Assembly (NCBI RefSeq): GCF_008801915.1
Contig: NZ_VZOV01000021.1
Location: forward strand, 17,766-81,765
DNA: 64,000 bases
Direction: 5' to 3'
Source: Cupriavidus gilardii
GTDB taxonomy: Bacteria; Pseudomonadota; Gammaproteobacteria; Burkholderiales; Burkholderiaceae
A program made the translations under genes and the position numbers. The notes under the pieces were generated by a model, which searched no databases, was not told the DNA's origin, and worked only from the letters and a program-made list of their open reading frames with translations. Below, piece by piece: positions 61,655 through 64,000 of the stretch; within the stretch, counting starts at the first letter, position 1, and every line of letters starts with the position of its first letter.

Positions 61655-61734
61655 CGCCGGCGGCGCACGGCCGCGCCGACGCGCCGACGCATCATCGACT
61701 CGCAACAACCAATCGCACCGACACAGGAAACCCC

Positions 61735-62214
61735 ATGCTCTTCGCCAAGCCGCCCTCGACCCTCGACGACCCGGCCGCCACGACCGGCGCCGCTGGCCTG
61801 GCGCGCCGCCCGGTCAGCCGTACCACGCGCCGGCTGACGCTGGCGGTGGCGCTGTGCGGCCTGGCGCTGGCCGCCGCCTGCAGCTCGAAGCCGGCCATGC
61901 CGCCGCCGGGCAGCATCACCGACGACCGCGCGGTTGGCGACATCCTGGTCCGCTTCACGCCGCCGGCCGTCGATACCTCGCTGCAGGCCGGCGAACTGCT
62001 GGCGCAGGCCAAGGGACCGATCCGCTTCGTGGTCAAGCGCCCGATGTCCGGCGGCACCTGGCTGGTGACCGCGATCTCGCCGTCGCCTGAGGCCACCATC
62101 GAGCAGGCGGTCAGCACGCTGCGCGCGCTGCCGCGGATCGAAGCGGCCGAGGCGGACCGCCGCCTGACGCCGAGCCGGCCCAAGCCAACCGGGCGCGACA
62201 TGCCGGCGAACTGA
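61735..62214 (+). CDS. Lipoprotein resembling a stand-alone subtilase propeptide
   Basis: The 159-residue protein has a long N-region, a hydrophobic helix and lipobox LAAAC with Cys49. The mature part (68-146) parallels the prodomain of the S8 protease encoded next: GDILVRF versus GNIIVRW, VVKRPMSGG versus TVKRQMGGN, and AVSTLRALPRIEAAEADRRLTP versus AVAAQLRQDPRVADAVPDRWLRP. This is the inhibitor-I9-like propeptide pattern. A membrane-anchored inhibitor or folding helper of the protease is inferred. AGGAAA precedes the ATG by 6-11 bases. Confidence 0.8.
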   Translation: MLFAKPPSTLDDPAATTGAAGLARRPVSRTTRRLTLAVALCGLALAAACSSKPAMPPPGSITDDRAVGDILVRFTPPAVDTSLQAGELLAQAKGPIRFVVKRPMSGGTWLVTAISPSPEATIEQAVSTLRALPRIEAAEADRRLTPSRPKPTGRDMPAN

Positions 62215-62407
62215 AGGCGCGGCGCCGGCGGCCGTTAACCGATCGGGAAGCGGATCGAGGCAAGCGAACCGCCCCGAACGCCACCCCGATAGCGTGCGCT
62301 GTCGGACTGCCGCCGATTGCCCGACCGCATTCCCCTGACTATCGTTTAGCCACATGCCCGCGAGCGCCGGCCGCTGCACCCCGGCTTCGCCCTTCCCGGA
62401 GGTGTTC

Positions 62408-64000
62408 ATGCCGCGTTCGATTCCGCCCGTCGCCCTGCGTCTGGTCCTGGCCGCCGCCGTCTCGGCGGGCGCCCTGCTGCCCCCCTCGGCCGCGATGGCC
62501 GCCCCGAATCCGGACGCCCGTCCGGCACCGGTCTACAGCGGCAACATCATCGTCCGCTGGAAGGATGCCCCGGCCGGCAGCGCGCTGATGCCGGCCGAGG
62601 CCGCCGCCGAACAGGTGCGCAAGGTGGCCGAGCAGACCGGCATCGGGCTGACCGTCAAGCGGCAGATGGGCGGCAACCTGGCGCTGCTCGGCGTGCCGGC
62701 CGGCAAGGGTGCCGATCCCGAGGCGGTGGCCGCGCAGCTGCGCCAGGATCCGCGCGTGGCGGACGCGGTGCCGGACCGCTGGCTGCGGCCGCACGACACG
62801 GTGCCGAACGATCCCGAATTCGCCATCAACCAGCCGTATCTGGGCTCGCCTTCGCTGGTGACCGGTGCCGCCAACCTGCCCGCCGCCTGGGATCGTTCGC
62901 GCGGCAACGAAGGCCTGGTGATCGCGGTGGTCGATACCGGCGTGCTGCGGCACCCGGACCTGGCCTCGCGTCTGGTGGCAGGCTATGACTTCATCGCCGA
63001 CCCGCAGTATTCGCAGGACGGCGACGGCCGCGACGGCGATCCGACCGACGCCGGCGACTTCGTGCCGCAGGGCTTCGCCTGTCCCGGCATGCCGGCCGCG
63101 CGGGATCTTCGCCCCAGCACCTGGCATGGCACCCGCGTCGCCAGCGTGCTCGGTGCGATCACCAACAATGGCCAGGATGTCGCCGGCGTCGACTGGAATG
63201 CCCGCATCCAGCCGCTGCGCGTCTCCGGCCGCTGCGGCGCGCTGCTGTCCGATACCGTCGACGCGATGCGCTGGGCCGGCGGCCTGCCGGTGCCGAACGT
63301 GCCGAACAACCCCACGCCGGCGCGGGTCGTCAATATCAGCCTCGGGGCCGGCAGTTGCAGCACCTTCGAACAGCAGGCCGTCGATGAACTGGCCGCGCGC
63401 GGCGTCGTCGTGGTGGCCGCCGCCGGCAACAGCGCGGGCGCGGTCGAAGCGCCGGCCGACTGCCGTGGCGTGATCGCGGTCACTGCCCATGTCGACGACG
63501 GCGAAAACGCCAGCTATGCCAACGTCGGCCCGCAGATCGCAATCAGCGCCCCGGGCGGCGGCTGCCCCAACAGCAAGGTGTCCAACAACACCTGTCTGGT
63601 GCCGCCGTCGACGATCCGCACGCTGACCAACGACGGCGAAACCACCGCGCGCAACTACACGCTGGTGAACTCGCAGGGCACCAGCTTCGCCGCACCGATG
63701 GTGTCGGGCGTCGCCTCGCTGATGCTGGCCGTCAACGGCAACCTGACCAGCGCGCAGGTGACCGAACTGCTCAAGAGCAGCGCGCGTCCGCATCCGGCCA
63801 ATACCTATTGCACGACCGGCAATAACGCCGCCAATTGCGGCGCGGGGCTGCTCGACGCGAATCGCGCGCTCGCCGCGGCCGCGGGTGCACCGATTCCCCC
63901 GGCGCCGCCCCCTGCCGCCAACGGCGCGGGTGGCGGCGGCGACGGTGGCGGCGGCGGTGCCGTGCCGCTGTGGAGCGGCGCGGCGCTGGCGCTGGCCGGC
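62408..64000 (+). CDS. Secreted S8 (subtilisin-family) serine protease, 3' end cut
   Basis: 531 codons are present without a stop before the window edge. A signal peptide (about 1-31) and an I9-like prodomain (45-127) precede a peptidase S8 domain with the complete catalytic set Asp176 (AVVDTGV), His240 (WHGTRVA), oxyanion Asn341 (AAAGNS) and Ser426 (QGTSFAAPM). Several cysteines suggest disulfides. After the domain comes a Pro/Ala then Gly-rich linker leading into a hydrophobic stretch (VPLWSGAALALAG) at the edge, probably a C-terminal membrane anchor or sorting signal. GGAGG lies 5-9 bases before the ATG. Confidence 0.95.
   Translation, partial: MPRSIPPVALRLVLAAAVSAGALLPPSAAMAAPNPDARPAPVYSGNIIVRWKDAPAGSALMPAEAAAEQVRKVAEQTGIGLTVKRQMGGNLALLGVPAGKGADPEAVAAQLRQDPRVADAVPDRWLRPHDTVPNDPEFAINQPYLGSPSLVTGAANLPAAWDRSRGNEGLVIAVVDTGVLRHPDLASRLVAGYDFIADPQYSQDGDGRDGDPTDAGDFVPQGFACPGMPAARDLRPSTWHGTRVASVLGAITNNGQDVAGVDWNARIQPLRVSGRCGALLSDTVDAMRWAGGLPVPNVPNNPTPARVVNISLGAGSCSTFEQQAVDELAARGVVVVAAAGNSAGAVEAPADCRGVIAVTAHVDDGENASYANVGPQIAISAPGGGCPNSKVSNNTCLVPPSTIRTLTNDGETTARNYTLVNSQGTSFAAPMVSGVASLMLAVNGNLTSAQVTELLKSSARPHPANTYCTTGNNAANCGAGLLDANRALAAAAGAPIPPAPPPAANGAGGGGDGGGGGAVPLWSGAALALAG

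Overview
The window is dense, GC-rich chromosomal DNA from a betaproteobacterium of the Burkholderiaceae, most likely the Cupriavidus/Ralstonia lineage. The evidence is gene content and order: isc cluster, pyrG-kdsA-eno-ftsB, hrcA/nadK/recN, and an intracellular PHB depolymerase whose catalytic residues fall at Cys183, Asp355 and His388, the numbering known for Cupriavidus necator PhaZ1. I see no rRNA, tRNA, CRISPR array, insertion sequence, prophage or integration site. This is core genome with short extragenic palindromes. The genus is inferred, not proven.

Layout. 1-7.6 kb: the N-terminus of a PHP phosphoesterase at the left edge, a type 2 ferredoxin-NADP reductase, an alpha/beta hydrolase divergent from an acyl-CoA synthetase across a TetR-type palindrome, a DUF455 ferritin-like protein, a gamma-carbonic anhydrase, Hsp33 and a small lipoprotein. 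7.7-12.6 kb: minus-strand pyrG-kdsA-DUF1330-eno-ftsB. 12.7-17.0 kb: a four-gene Anbu locus (ATP-grasp, alpha-E protein, transglutaminase-like protein, Anbu proteasome homologue), the best candidate here for an incompletely understood system. 17.2-21.0 kb: gluconokinase and Edd divergent from HexR, with two HexR-type palindromes between edd and hexR. 21-26.6 kb: lolC-lolD-tatD-comEC.

26.7-34.5 kb: rpfE-type gene, recJ, a NlpD-like lipoprotein, prfB with its programmed frameshift, an SDR and lysS, a neighbourhood that recalls the Xanthomonas rpf region. 34.5-40.5 kb: complete iscR-iscS-iscU-iscA-hscB-hscA-fdx-iscX with two IscR-like boxes over the promoter. 40.5-45.6 kb: Gcr-family membrane protein, low-molecular-weight tyrosine phosphatase, uvrB. 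45.7-49.2 kb: aromatic/aspartate aminotransferase, PHB depolymerase, a TetR regulator. 49.4-53.1 kb: an orphan RnfB overlapping nth, nitroreductase, EamA exporter, DUF1841. 53.3-58.8 kb: phospholipase A1, thioredoxin-like protein, grpE, a small membrane protein, and hrcA-hemH-hslR. 58.9-64 kb: nadK, recN, then a lipoprotein resembling a stand-alone protease propeptide in front of a secreted S8 subtilase that runs off the right edge.

Themes: Fe-S cluster assembly and users (Isc, ferredoxin, Nth, RnfB, Edd), protein quality control (Hsp33, GrpE, HrcA, Hsp15, Anbu), envelope biogenesis (KdsA, LolCD, PldA, NlpD-like, FtsB) and carbon storage/sugar catabolism (PhaZ, Edd, GntK, HexR). Start codons were chosen from family N-termini and Shine-Dalgarno sequences. 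Several genes use TTG or GTG, and three have the -10 box so close to ATG that leaderless mRNAs are likely.
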